Below are positions 17,627-25,950 of a stretch of 64,000 nucleotides of DNA, piece by piece. A program made the translations under genes and the position numbers. Each line of letters opens with the position of its first letter. Position 1 is the stretch's first letter. The DNA lies in assembly GCF_039729145.1 (NCBI RefSeq), contig NZ_CP155793.1:2480001-2544000 (forward strand). The letters run 5' to 3'. The DNA comes from Microbacterium sp. SY138 (GTDB lineage Bacteria > Actinomycetota > Actinomycetes > Actinomycetales > Microbacteriaceae). The notes below the pieces were generated by a model, which was not told the origin of the DNA, did no database searches, and was given only the letters and a program-made list of their open reading frames with translations.

Positions 17627-17732
17627 TGCAATAGCCGGCAGCATCGCCCTCGAGCAGATTCAGAGAGTCCAGGAGCGGCTGCAGCCCGACGGGCGCTTCC
17701 TGCTGCACGGAGTCCTGCTGCGTTTTCTTCAT
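17586..17732 (-). CDS. 48-residue Cys-motif small protein (CSNGVC)
   Basis: This short frame encodes a mostly polar peptide with two cysteines in GYCSNGVCQFP (Cys35, Cys40) and an Asp/Leu-rich middle. A CxxxxC turn before a proline could bind metal, form a disulfide or be modified. The ATG at 17732 has GAGGG only one nt upstream, too close for a normal ribosome site. TACGAT lies six nt upstream of the ATG, so a leaderless transcript is plausible, as is common in actinobacteria. No maturation enzyme is adjacent, so calling it a RiPP precursor would be speculation. Function unknown. Confidence 0.6.
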   Translation of the reverse strand: MKKTQQDSVQQEAPVGLQPLLDSLNLLEGDAAGYCSNGVCQFPAPKSE

Positions 17733-17827
17733 CCCTCGATCGTACGCCCGCCCGGAGGCGGTGGCGCCGAACCTGCCCGGGAGGCGTCGACAGCGGGCGG
17801 ACAGCTGTTCTCCCCTACGGTTGATCC

Positions 17828-18421
17828 ATGCTCACACGACTCCTCGCCCGCATCTTCTGGGCGTTCAGCAGATGGACGCTCGTGAGCGAGGCCGCGCCGA
17901 CGCGCCCGACCGTGCTCGTGGGCGCGCCCCACACGTCGAACTGGGATTTCGTCCTGATGCTCGCCATCGCCTGGAAGCTCGATATCGACGTGCACTGGCT
18001 GGGGAAGAAGAGCCTCTTCCACGGCTGGCGAGGGCCGATCATGCGTCGCCTCGGCGGCATCCCCGTCGACCGCGCCGATCCGGCACGCGTGGTGAAAGAC
18101 GTCGTGAGCCAGGTCCACGACGGCACGGTCTTCGGCCTGGTGGTCACCCCGGATGGCACCCGCGGCGGCAACGAGTACTGGAAATCGGGCTTCTACCGGA
18201 TCGCCCGAGAAACAGGCATGCCGGTGACGCTCGGGTTCGTCGATCGGACGACCATGACCACGGGACTCGGGCCGACGATCGACCTGACCGGCGATGTCGC
18301 GTCGGACATGGACCGGATCCGCGCGTTCTACGCCGACAAGGCCGGCGTGCGCCCGGAACGACGCACCGAACCACGGCTGCGTGAAGAGGATGCGGCTACG
18401 ACCGAGACCGACGACGCGTAA
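17828..18421 (+). CDS. 1-acylglycerol-3-phosphate acyltransferase-like protein (PlsC family)
   Basis: A 197-residue protein with the acyltransferase catalytic box HTSNWD (His35-Asp40, the HX4D motif), the second block LGGIPVDRADPA near 76-88, and TPDGTRGGNEYWKSGF in place of the usual PEGTRS block. This is the shape of small bacterial PlsC relatives that acylate lysophosphatidate or another hydroxyl acceptor at the inner membrane face. It has only a weak N-terminal hydrophobic segment. The C terminus is acidic and probably disordered. The ATG at 17828 is the only good start. The real acceptor is unproven. Confidence 0.82.
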   Translation: MLTRLLARIFWAFSRWTLVSEAAPTRPTVLVGAPHTSNWDFVLMLAIAWKLDIDVHWLGKKSLFHGWRGPIMRRLGGIPVDRADPARVVKDVVSQVHDGTVFGLVVTPDGTRGGNEYWKSGFYRIARETGMPVTLGFVDRTTMTTGLGPTIDLTGDVASDMDRIRAFYADKAGVRPERRTEPRLREEDAATTETDDA

Positions 18422-18446
18422 GCAACCGAGCCGTGCACGCAGGAGG

Positions 18447-18650
18447 TCATTCCTCGTGCTCGGCGTGCGAGCGGGCGTACTCGAGGTCGTCGTCGCTCAG
18501 CGATTCCACCATCCCGACCACGGCGCCGGTGATGACGCGGATCTCCTCGCGCACCTCCTCTTCCAGGTGCGGGGTCTTGCTGTCGAGCACCGCCCGGCGC
18601 CCGTCTTCCGAGAGTTCGGACCACCAGTCGCGGATCGGCGGGAGCGTCAT
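18447..18650 (-). CDS. Small conserved hypothetical protein, 67 residues
   Basis: A short acidic protein (MTLPPIRDWWSELSEDGRRA) ending SHAEHEE, predicted all-helical and soluble with no cysteine. The ATG at 18650 has AAGG five nt upstream; the frame continues to 18710 but that part has cysteine-rich text unlike the rest. It is convergent with the acyltransferase gene and starts 69 bp from the divergent DUF6328 gene. I do not recognise a function. Confidence 0.7.
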   Translation of the reverse strand: MTLPPIRDWWSELSEDGRRAVLDSKTPHLEEEVREEIRVITGAVVGMVESLSDDDLEYARSHAEHEE

Positions 18651-18719
18651 CGTGCCTTCTTTCGTTCCGCGGGTGCACGCGTCTGGACAGCACCGGAGTG
18701 CGGAATCCACACTGAGACC

Positions 18720-19247
18720 ATGACATCAGAACCATCTGGTCGTGGGGACGGTCTCGACGACCGTGCCGACGGACGCGACGAGACCGCGAATGAACGCGCG
18801 GATCGCAACTGGGACGAGCTGTTGCAGGAGTTGCGCGTCATGCAGACCGGTACGCAGATCCTCACCGGATTCCTCCTCGCCGTCGCCTTCCAACCGCGTT
18901 TCACCGACATGGACGAGCTCCAGCGAGATCTGTACGTCGTCCTCGTCGCTCTCGCTGCGGTGGCGACCATCCTCGCACTCGCGCCGGTGGGGATGCATCG
19001 TGCACTTTTCGGCCGCCGTCGCAAGCCCGACCTCGTCCGCATCGCCGCCCGGATCGTCCGTATCGACCTGGTCGTCATCGGTGCCCTGACCATCGGCGTG
19101 ACGACCCTGATCGTCGATTTCACGGTGGACCGTACGGCGGGGATCATCGCTCTCGTCGCAGCGGTCGTCCTGGTGGTATCCCTGTGGGTGGCGCTGCCCC
19201 GCGTCATGCGTGGCAGTCCACTCGTCCGCGGAGCCGCCGACGAGTGA
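18720..19247 (+). CDS. DUF6328-like membrane protein
   Basis: A 175-residue protein with a charged head (residues 1-33), the conserved-looking NWDELLQELRVMQTGTQILTGFLL segment (given here only as its start and end), then four membrane helices, the last ending in WVALPRVMRG. ELRVMQTGTQ followed by a helix and FQPRF is the pattern of DUF6328 proteins, which are widespread in actinobacteria and uncharacterised. The ATG at 18720 is used; no strong ribosome site is seen, so the start is moderately sure. It converges on the Dps gene. Confidence 0.75.
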   Translation: MTSEPSGRGDGLDDRADGRDETANERADRNWDELLQELRVMQTGTQILTGFLLAVAFQPRFTDMDELQRDLYVVLVALAAVATILALAPVGMHRALFGRRRKPDLVRIAARIVRIDLVVIGALTIGVTTLIVDFTVDRTAGIIALVAAVVLVVSLWVALPRVMRGSPLVRGAADE

Positions 19248-19273
19248 CGGCGACTCCGCGGACGCGAGAGGGC

Positions 19274-19816
19274 TCAGCGACCCGCCGGACTCCGGTTCTC
19301 CGCACTGACCATCCACGCGAACTGCTCGAGCCGCTCGATGATGGCGTGCAGGAGGTCGGCCGAGGTCGGGTCCTCTTCGTCGACGGCGTCGTGCACGTCG
19401 CGCACCGTTCCCACCGCGGCCTCGAGGCGCTCGGTGATCAGGTCGATGGTCTCCGTCGTCGACACCTCCCCCGCAGGGAACTCGGGAAGCGACGTCGTCT
19501 TCGCGATGGTCGCGCTGCGCCCGTCGGGGACGGCGTGCAGCGCACGCATGCGCTCCGCGATCGTGTCGCTGAAGGCCCGTGCATCGTCGATGATCTCGTC
19601 GAGCTGACGATGCGTGTCGCGGAAGTTGCGTCCGACGACGTTCCAGTGCGCCTGCTTTCCTTGGATCGCGAGATCAAGCAGGTCGACGAGCACCGCCTGC
19701 AGGTTGTTCGCGAGCGTCGTCGAGGCGGTGAACCCCTTCTCCGCGTTCTGCTGCCTGGTCGTCTTCGCCGCGCCCTTCGTCGAGCCGCCGGTCTTCGTGG
19801 TCTTGCTTTCAGCCAT
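19274..19816 (-). CDS. Dps-family DNA-binding ferritin
   Basis: A 180-residue ferritin-like protein. KQAHWNVVGRNFRDTHRQLDEI near 54-76 holds the His and Asp/Glu ligands of the intersubunit ferroxidase site, and NNLQAVLVDLLDLA is the matching helix. Dps dodecamers oxidise and store iron and shield DNA during stress. The first 28 residues are rich in Lys, Thr and Gly, a tail of the kind that binds DNA in other Dps proteins. The ATG at 19816 follows GGAGGTCACACC. It is monocistronic, converging on the DUF6328 gene. Confidence 0.93.
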   Translation of the reverse strand: MAESKTTKTGGSTKGAAKTTRQQNAEKGFTASTTLANNLQAVLVDLLDLAIQGKQAHWNVVGRNFRDTHRQLDEIIDDARAFSDTIAERMRALHAVPDGRSATIAKTTSLPEFPAGEVSTTETIDLITERLEAAVGTVRDVHDAVDEEDPTSADLLHAIIERLEQFAWMVSAENRSPAGR

Positions 19817-19898
19817 GGTGTGACCTCCTACCGGTGACGCTAGCCGGGGCGGCGACGCGCGGCGAGGGGGTTGACACCGTGGGGAGGCGACCCGGAAT

Positions 19899-20447
19899 GT
19901 GGCTCGGGTGAATGACGCAGACAACGTGAAAGCAGACTCCGTGAACGAAGACTCCGTGAACGAAGATCCGAGCAGAACCCGGCCGGCGATCGTGATCTCC
20001 CCGATCGGCGACGCGGATGCCGGCGAGGTGCTGACCGTGCAGCGCGCCGCCTTCGTCTCGGAGGCCGCGATCTACGGGAGCGTCGACATGCCGCCGCTGA
20101 CGCAGACGCTCTCCGAGCTGGAGGCGGAGCTGCGGTCCGAGTCCGGGCTGACGGCGCGCATCGACGGGCGCCTCGTCGGTGCCATCCGCTACGTCGAGAA
20201 GGACGGTCTGCTCCTGATCGGCAGGATCGCGATCGCCCCCGATATGCAGGGCGAGGGAATCGGGAGGCTGCTGCTCGAGAGCGCCGAGAAGGCCTCGGGC
20301 GCAGACGTCGCCGAGCTGTTCACCGGAAGCCTGAGCGAGGCGAACATCCGCCTGTACGAGTCGTGCGGCTATGAGGAGCATGAGCGGGTGCCCGACGGCG
20401 ACGGCACCGCGCAGGTGTTTCTGCGCAAGAACCTGCGAGCAGGGTAA
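19899..20447 (+). CDS. GNAT family N-acetyltransferase
   Basis: A protein of about 182 residues whose core shows the acetyl-CoA pyrophosphate loop in IAIAPDMQGEGIGRLLLE and the C-terminal ANIRLYESCGYEEHERV, both typical of GNAT enzymes. The first 30 residues contain a tandem 15-bp duplication (DSVNEDSVNED) and are probably disordered. I used the GTG at 19899; a GTG at 19908 is equally possible. TTGACA at 19871 may be a -35 box. The substrate is unknown. Confidence 0.82.
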   Translation: MARVNDADNVKADSVNEDSVNEDPSRTRPAIVISPIGDADAGEVLTVQRAAFVSEAAIYGSVDMPPLTQTLSELEAELRSESGLTARIDGRLVGAIRYVEKDGLLLIGRIAIAPDMQGEGIGRLLLESAEKASGADVAELFTGSLSEANIRLYESCGYEEHERVPDGDGTAQVFLRKNLRAG

Positions 20448-20554
20448 GAGCCTCCTCCGAATCCGCGCAAGGGGGTTGAGACGATCTCCGAGGTCCGGCA
20501 TCGTGGCCCGGACATGCCGCGACCGTGGCATGCCCCAACCGGAAGGAGAGTCTC

Positions 20555-20854
20555 GTGCTCACCCTCACCGACAACGCCTCCGCCATCGTGACGACCCTTG
20601 TCAGCCGTCAGACCGACGCACCGGATGCCGGGCTCCGCATCCACTCCACCGAGGCCCAGGGACCCGAGGGCGGTGCACGCCTCGCCGTGCTCGTCGCCGC
20701 GGACCCCGAGCCGCAGGACCAGGTCGTGGAGGTCGCCGGCACCCGGCTGTTCCTCGATGAGTCGGCGGCCGCTGCACTCGACGACAAGATCCTCGATGCC
20801 GGCGTCGACGACGAAGGCTCCGTGTCCTTCGCCGTCACCCCTCAGGTCGCCTGA
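20555..20854 (+). CDS. HesB/IscA-like small protein without cysteines
   Basis: A 99-residue protein beginning LTLTDNASAIVTTLV with a central GLRIHSTEAQG, like the N-terminal strand and second block of A-type Fe-S carriers. It has no cysteine at all, whereas true IscA/ErpA proteins carry three. Cluster binding by the usual ligands is therefore not possible and the role is unknown. The GTG at 20555 follows GGAAGGAGAG, a strong ribosome site. A terminator hairpin follows 11 nt after the stop. Confidence 0.78.
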   Translation: MLTLTDNASAIVTTLVSRQTDAPDAGLRIHSTEAQGPEGGARLAVLVAADPEPQDQVVEVAGTRLFLDESAAAALDDKILDAGVDDEGSVSFAVTPQVA

Positions 20855-20865
20855 CCGAAGGATTC

Positions 20866-20898
20866 CGGATGCCGCGGCCGATGGGGTCGCGGCATCCG
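20866..20898 (+). terminator. Hairpin terminator with GGATGCCGCG stem
   Basis: CGGATGCCGCG at 20866-20876 pairs with 20888-20898 around an 11-nt loop, directly after the HesB-like gene. The following TCTGCCTG is only weakly T-rich. The same stem core recurs at two other gene ends in this window. Confidence 0.7.
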
Positions 20899-20961
20899 TC
20901 TGCCTGCACCGCGTAACCTGGAAGAAGCTCGCACACCCGTGCGAACTCTGGAAAGGCCACC

Positions 20962-21306
20962 GTGAAGATCTCTCTGCTCCGCCGCTTCGTCGTCCTCGCG
21001 GAGGAACTGCATTTCCCGCGTGCGGCGGAAAAGCTCGGCATCCCGCTGGCTTCCCTCTACACGTCGATCGACAAGCTCGAAGCCGAGGTCGGTCATCCGA
21101 TCGTCCATCGCGAAGGCCCGACCCGGCTCACCCCTGTCGGCGAACTCCTCCTCGTCGAAGCGAAGGCAGAGGTCGCCGCGGCTCCGGAGCCGGTGCGCAA
21201 TGCACCCGCCCCGGCCGGAGGAAAGGCCAAAGCATCGAAGGGCAAGGGCCGCACGCCCGCCGTGAAGGGGCAGCCGAAGCCGTACAAGAAGCGTCAGGGT
21301 CGATAG
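20962..21306 (+). CDS. Stand-alone LysR-type HTH domain with basic tail
   Basis: A 114-residue protein whose first 60 residues are a LysR N-terminal winged HTH (LLRRFVVLAEELHFPRAAEKLG, then LASLYTSIDKLEAEVG and LTPVGELLL). The effector-binding half of a LysR regulator, about 200 residues, is absent. A Lys/Pro/Ala-rich tail (GGKAKASKGKGRTPAVKGQP) replaces it. The frame is intact with a normal GTG start behind GGAAAGG, so it looks like a designed small protein rather than a truncation. It could be a nucleoid-type or ligand-blind DNA-binding protein. Confidence 0.8.
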   Translation: MKISLLRRFVVLAEELHFPRAAEKLGIPLASLYTSIDKLEAEVGHPIVHREGPTRLTPVGELLLVEAKAEVAAAPEPVRNAPAPAGGKAKASKGKGRTPAVKGQPKPYKKRQGR

Positions 21307-21345
21307 CGGGTCAAGTCGCTCGGCGAGGGCCTCTGGGCGAGGTGC

Positions 21346-21921
21346 TCAGTCCCAGTCGAGGTACTCCTCGATGACCACGGCGGTCTCGATCGGGTGCGTC
21401 ATCGGGAACATGTGATCGGCCCCGTCGATGCTCTTCACGCTCGCGCGCTCCGGCGCCGTCGACTGCAGCTGCTCTCCGTTTGCGAACGGAGCGTCGATGT
21501 CCTTCGTGCCCTGGATGATGAGGATCGGCATCACCGGCGCGAGCGGAATGTCATTCTCTTCGACAGCCAGCAGGGCCAGGCCGTTCACGCGATCGGCGTG
21601 GGCCAGAGCGAAGGCCCGTGCGACGGTACCGCCGAAGCCATGGCCGCCGATCCAGGTGTCGCCCAGACCGACGTGATCGATCACGGCGAGTACGTCTTCG
21701 ACCCGATCCTCCAGCGAGACCTCTTCATGCTTGACCTCGGCGCGATGACCGATGCGCAGCACGTGGAAGCCCGCCTCCTCGGCGAGGTAGTGCGCGACGA
21801 CGCCGAGAACATCCGCCGCCAGATCGCGCTCCTGGATCAGGACGAGCTTGACGGGACCGTCGCCCTCGTCGACGAAGGGGATCGCGCGGCCGTCGGGCTC
21901 GAAGATCTGGGTGTCGGTCAT
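21346..21921 (-). CDS. Alpha/beta-hydrolase-fold protein lacking the nucleophile
   Basis: A 191-residue alpha/beta hydrolase fold, shorter than usual because the cap is small. The nucleophile elbow reads GHGFG at 93-97, so the serine expected at 95 is glycine. A later Asp (GTKDID, 141/143) and the His of GADHMFPM (170) are kept. It is probably not a classical esterase and may bind a ligand or use another nucleophile. I set the ATG at 21921 (GAGGAG about 10 nt upstream) and not the TTG at 21930. It stands alone, facing the LysR-like gene. Confidence 0.8.
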   Translation of the reverse strand: MTDTQIFEPDGRAIPFVDEGDGPVKLVLIQERDLAADVLGVVAHYLAEEAGFHVLRIGHRAEVKHEEVSLEDRVEDVLAVIDHVGLGDTWIGGHGFGGTVARAFALAHADRVNGLALLAVEENDIPLAPVMPILIIQGTKDIDAPFANGEQLQSTAPERASVKSIDGADHMFPMTHPIETAVVIEEYLDWD

Positions 21922-22078
21922 CGGCGTCAATCTCCTCGTGCCGTCAGGGTCAGGAACTCCGGCGGAACGTCCACGGTGGACGCCAGCGACCGAACCGCGG
22001 CCGAAGCCGCCATGTTCCAGCGTATCCCGACCCGGCGGTCAGCAAGACGTTCCGGCAGCGGATCAGCAGAGTCGGCCG

Positions 22079-22633
22079 CTACCAGGCCCGCCCGCGAAGA
22101 TCGATCGTGCCCTCGGGCCACCTGCGCGGTGGGGAGCCGAGCGGGAGTGTCAGAATCGGTGGCCCCGGAGGCTGCGTGGTGGGCTGACCGGCGCGATCGA
22201 TCGAGTGCTCCGCTGCAGAGACGCGGTGCCATCCGCAGGATTCGTAGAAGGCGACGACCTCTTCACGGCATCCGAGGTACCCGAACGCGATGCCCCCGGC
22301 CTCCGTCATCGATGCGGCTGCGCACTCCATGAGCTGGGCGCCGACCCGCTCTCCTCGTGCCTGCGGGGCGATCAGAACCCCACCGACTCCGGCGATCACG
22401 ACCTCGGCTGCACCGACGCTGATGGTGCGCCGCGCCCAGCCGACGTGTCCCACCACGGCATCATCGAGTCGGGCGATGACATGGAGGTCGTGCGGCGCGT
22501 AACCGTAGGGCTGATCAGGATTCCACACCCCGAGTTCCGCGGAGTACTCGGCGTGGAAAAGCTCCCGCAGCCCTGCCAGGTCGTTCGTGGTCAGCCGATC
22601 GTGCGGGACGCTGTCGATGACGACGCTCGTCAT
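22079..22633 (-). CDS. GNAT acetyltransferase resembling AAC(2') aminoglycoside acetyltransferases
   Basis: A 184-residue GNAT protein. [25 protein letters not shown] carries the acetyl-CoA loop, and [22 protein letters not shown] is the C-terminal motif. The order [13 protein letters not shown], VxGVGGV, ALxxxGW and the TIDLRGRAW ending resemble AAC(2') enzymes. This is similarity only; many such proteins are not resistance enzymes. Its ATG overlaps the stop of the ABC-F gene (ATGA), so the two are translated together. Confidence 0.8.
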   Translation of the reverse strand: MTSVVIDSVPHDRLTTNDLAGLRELFHAEYSAELGVWNPDQPYGYAPHDLHVIARLDDAVVGHVGWARRTISVGAAEVVIAGVGGVLIAPQARGERVGAQLMECAAASMTEAGGIAFGYLGCREEVVAFYESCGWHRVSAAEHSIDRAGQPTTQPPGPPILTLPLGSPPRRWPEGTIDLRGRAW

Positions 22634-24291
22634 GCCTCGACGACCTGCCCGGCCTCCACCCGCCACTGCCGGTCGGTCTGCACGGTCGCGAGCATCCGCC
22701 GGTCATGGGTGACCAGCAGCAGGGTTCCCTCGTAGGACTCGAGCGCCTGTTCGAGCTGCTCGATCGCGGGCAGGTCGAGGTGGTTCGTCGGCTCGTCGAG
22801 CACGAGCAGGTTGACGCCCCGCGCCTGCAGCAACGCCAGTCCGGCGCGGGTGCGCTCCCCCGGCGACAGTTCGTCGACAGCGCGCATCACGTGATCGACC
22901 TTGAGTCCGAACTTCGCGAGGAGAGTACGGACCTCGCCGGACGCCATCTCCGGCACGAGCCCCTCGAAGGCGACAGCGAGCGGCTGCGTGCCGACGAGCT
23001 GGGCGCGGGCCTGGTCGATCTCCCCGATCTGCACACTCGCACCGAGACTCGCCCTGCCCTCGTCCGGAAGCTGCCGCCCGAGCAGCCCGCGCAGCAGCGT
23101 CGACTTCCCCGCGCCATTGGGGCCGGTGATGCCGATCCGCTCCCCCACGTTCACCTGGAGCGACACCGGTCCGAGCTGGAAGCTCCCCTGCCGGAACACG
23201 GCCGAGCTCAGTGTCGACACGACCGAGCTGGAGCGCGGTGCCGAGCCGATGGTGAACTCGAGCTGCCACTCCTTGCGCGGCTCTTCGACCTCTTCGAGCC
23301 GGGCGATCCTGCTCTCCATCTGACGCACCTTCTGCGCCTGCTTCTCACTCGACTCGGCCGACGCCTTGCGTTTGATCTTGTCGTTGTCCGGAGCCTTCTT
23401 CATCGCGTTGCGCACACCCTGGCTCGACCACTCGCGCTGGGTCCGGGCACGAGCGACGAGGTCGGCCTTCTTGTCGGCGAACTCGTCGTACTTCTCGCGC
23501 TGGTGTCGACGCACCGTGGCCCGCTCCTCCAGGTACGCGTCATAACCACCGCCGAACACCCGGTTGCTGTTCTGCGCGAGATCGAGTTCCAGCACGCGGG
23601 TCACGCAGCGCGCGAGGAACTCGCGGTCGTGGCTGACCACGACGACACCGCCGCGGAGTCCGCGCACGAAGGCCTCCAGCCGCTCGATCCCGTCGAGGTC
23701 GAGGTCGTTGGTCGGCTCATCCAGCAGCGCGATGTCGAAGCGCGAGAGCAGCAGCGCGGCGAGCCCCACGCGGGCGGCCTGTCCGCCCGACAGCGAGGTC
23801 ATCATCGCTGCGGCCAGGTCGTCGCCCAGGTCGAGTCCGAGGTCGGCGAGCACCACCGGAAGTCGCTCGTCGAGGTCGGCGGCACCGCTCGCCAGCCAGC
23901 GGTCCAGCGCGACGGAGTAGGTGTCGGCAGGATCGGTGCCAGGAGCGGCGAGAGACGGGTCCCCCAGGGCCGCTGCGGCAGCATCCATGGCTTCGGTCGC
24001 GGCCGCGCAACCGGTACGACGGCCGATGTAGTCGATGACGCTCTCCCCGACGATGCGTTCGTGCTCCTGCGGCAGCCAGCCGACGAAGGCATCCGCCGGT
24101 GAGAGCCGGATCGTGCCGGCCTGGGGCTCGTCGACACCGGCCAGCAGCTTCAGAAGGGTCGACTTCCCCGCCCCGTTCGCCCCGACGAGGCCGACGACGT
24201 CACCCGCGGTGACGGTCAGGTCGAGGGAATCGAACAGGGTGCGGTGGCCATACCCGCCGGCCAGCCCTTGGGCCACGAGTGTTGCGGTCAT
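22630..24291 (-). CDS. ABC-F family ATPase (ribosome-associated)
   Basis: A 553-residue soluble protein with two ABC domains and no membrane helix. Walker A motifs are GANGAGKST and GPNGAGKST; signatures are [12 protein letters not shown] and [12 protein letters not shown]; both Walker B motifs have the [16 protein letters not shown] form typical of ABC-F. The region between them is the long charged linker that reaches into the ribosome in this family. ABC-F proteins rescue stalled ribosomes or shield them from antibiotics; which applies here is unclear. The coupled AAC(2')-like gene hints at antibiotic response. Confidence 0.9.
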   Translation of the reverse strand: MTATLVAQGLAGGYGHRTLFDSLDLTVTAGDVVGLVGANGAGKSTLLKLLAGVDEPQAGTIRLSPADAFVGWLPQEHERIVGESVIDYIGRRTGCAAATEAMDAAAAALGDPSLAAPGTDPADTYSVALDRWLASGAADLDERLPVVLADLGLDLGDDLAAAMMTSLSGGQAARVGLAALLLSRFDIALLDEPTNDLDLDGIERLEAFVRGLRGGVVVVSHDREFLARCVTRVLELDLAQNSNRVFGGGYDAYLEERATVRRHQREKYDEFADKKADLVARARTQREWSSQGVRNAMKKAPDNDKIKRKASAESSEKQAQKVRQMESRIARLEEVEEPRKEWQLEFTIGSAPRSSSVVSTLSSAVFRQGSFQLGPVSLQVNVGERIGITGPNGAGKSTLLRGLLGRQLPDEGRASLGASVQIGEIDQARAQLVGTQPLAVAFEGLVPEMASGEVRTLLAKFGLKVDHVMRAVDELSPGERTRAGLALLQARGVNLLVLDEPTNHLDLPAIEQLEQALESYEGTLLLVTHDRRMLATVQTDRQWRVEAGQVVEA

Positions 24292-24424
24292 CCGTCAATC
24301 CTGTCACCCGTGCGGGTGGGCCGCGGACGCGGGTTCTCCGCGAGCGCCGATACGAGATCTCTCGAGTCGGCGGGTCAGCACGAGCGCGACGATGACGATG
24401 ATCAGGCAGAACGGGCCGGCGAAT

Positions 24425-24763
24425 CTACACGAACGGGATCGTGAATCCTCCGGAGAACATCACCGCAGCCAGGCCCACGATCGCCAAACCCACGAGCATG
24501 ACATAAGCGACACCCCGCACCCACCCGTTCGAACGACCGGCGGCGGTAGTGAGGACCAGGGTTCCCATGGGCACCAGCATCAGCCCTCCGAACAGCAAAG
24601 CGGGCGCAACACGAACATCGGGAGCCGGGCACGGCGATGCCAACGCACACAGCGTCGGCATGTACTGCGCCGCCCACAGAGCCGCCCACGTCACGAACAG
24701 AATCGCCACGGCGGGAAGCATCTTCAGCGCGAGGCTCCGACGAGAGCGTTCCACAGTGTCCAC
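24425..24763 (-). CDS. Hypothetical membrane protein, 112 residues
   Basis: Three membrane helices can be seen (VAILFVTWAALWAA, LLFGGLMLVPMGTLVL, VMLVGLAIVGLAAVMF). Between the first two is a loop with two cysteines (TLCALASPCPAP) that could form an extracytoplasmic disulfide. The N terminus is basic. I recognise no family. It lies downstream of ychF, but 33 bp separate the ychF stop from the 24763 start on the opposite side, so co-transcription with ychF is possible. Confidence 0.6.
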   Translation of the reverse strand: MDTVERSRRSLALKMLPAVAILFVTWAALWAAQYMPTLCALASPCPAPDVRVAPALLFGGLMLVPMGTLVLTTAAGRSNGWVRGVAYVMLVGLAIVGLAAVMFSGGFTIPFV

Positions 24764-24796
24764 AGGGTTACCCTGGCAGGCGCCCGACGAATCGCG

Positions 24797-25873
24797 CTAG
24801 TTGTTGAAGCGGAACTCCACCACGTCGCCATCCTGCATGACGTAGTCCTTGCCTTCGAGGCGGGCCTTGCCCTTGGCGCGGGCCTCGACGACGGATCCGG
24901 TCTCGACCAGGTCTTCGAACGAGACGATCTCGGCCTTGATGAAGCCCTTCTCGAAGTCGGTGTGGATGACACCGGCCGCCTGAGGCGCCTTCGACCCCTT
25001 GGGGATCGTCCAGGCGCGAGCTTCCTTCGGACCGGCCGTGAGGTACGTCTGCAGGCCGAGCGTGTCGAACCCGATGCGGGCGAGCTGGTCGAGTCCGGAC
25101 TCGTCCTGGCCGGTCGAAGCCAGCAGTTCCGCCGCATCCTCCGGGTCGAGGTCGATCAGTTCCGACTCGATCTTCGCGTCGAGGAAGATGGCCTTCGCCG
25201 GGGCGACGAGAGCGGCGAGCTCCGCCTTGCGCGCGTCGTCGGTCAGCACGGCCTCGTCGACGTTGAAGACGAAGATGACGGGCTTCGCGGTGAGCAGACC
25301 CAGCTCGCGGATGGGCGTCAGGTCGATGCCGGCGACCGAGAGCAGCACGCCGCGCTCCAGCGCATCCTTCGCCGCATTCGCAGTCTCGAGCACGACAGGC
25401 TCGATCTTCTTGCCGCGGACTTCCTTCTCGTACCGGGCGATCGCCTTGTCGACGGTCTCCAGATCGGCGAGCATGAGCTCGGCGTTGATCGTCTCCATGT
25501 CGGATGCCGGGTTGACCGTGCCGTCGACGTGCACGACGTCGTCGTCGGCGAAGCCGCGAACGACCTGCGCGATGGCGTCGGCCTCACGGATGTTGGCCAG
25601 GAACTTGTTGCCCAGGCCCTCCCCCTCGCTCGCACCGCGCACGATGCCGGCGATGTCGACGAACGACACGGCGGCGGGGAGGATCCGCTCGCTGCCGAAG
25701 ATCTCCGCGAGCTTCTCCAGACGCGGATCGGGCAGGTTCACCACGCCGACGTTGGGCTCGATCGTCGCGAACGGATAGTTCGCCGCGAGCACGTCGTTCT
25801 TGGTGAGTGCGTTGAAGAGGGTGGACTTGCCGACGTTGGGCAGGCCGACGATTCCTATGGATAAGTTAGGCAT
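24797..25873 (-). CDS. ychF: Ribosome-binding ATPase YchF (OLA1/Obg-like)
   Basis: A 358-residue P-loop protein with G1 GLPNVGKST at 10-18, FATIEPNVGVV (switch region), DIAGIVRGASEGEGLGN (G3) and FNVDE (the altered NKxD motif that lets this family prefer ATP). The C terminus is a TGS domain ending QDGDVVEFRFNN, a typical YchF ending. It binds ribosomes and is tied to oxidative-stress control in other bacteria. The ATG at 25873 and length are normal. Confidence 0.96.
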   Translation of the reverse strand: MPNLSIGIVGLPNVGKSTLFNALTKNDVLAANYPFATIEPNVGVVNLPDPRLEKLAEIFGSERILPAAVSFVDIAGIVRGASEGEGLGNKFLANIREADAIAQVVRGFADDDVVHVDGTVNPASDMETINAELMLADLETVDKAIARYEKEVRGKKIEPVVLETANAAKDALERGVLLSVAGIDLTPIRELGLLTAKPVIFVFNVDEAVLTDDARKAELAALVAPAKAIFLDAKIESELIDLDPEDAAELLASTGQDESGLDQLARIGFDTLGLQTYLTAGPKEARAWTIPKGSKAPQAAGVIHTDFEKGFIKAEIVSFEDLVETGSVVEARAKGKARLEGKDYVMQDGDVVEFRFNN

Positions 25874-25950
25874 GGCATGAAGAGCTTATCGGGCGCTCCT
25901 TCCCGCGTGGTCACTCGTGCAGTTCGCCGCAAGCTCAGTAGCATTCGAAT

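Noticed and set aside
17586..17732. Cys-motif peptide as a RiPP precursor
   Set aside because: No radical SAM, lanthionine, cyclodehydratase or dedicated peptidase gene is adjacent, and the leader-core layout is not evident.
19914..19970. 15-bp duplication in the GNAT N terminus as a regulatory repeat
   Set aside because: It stays in frame, lies in a disordered head and is best explained by slippage.
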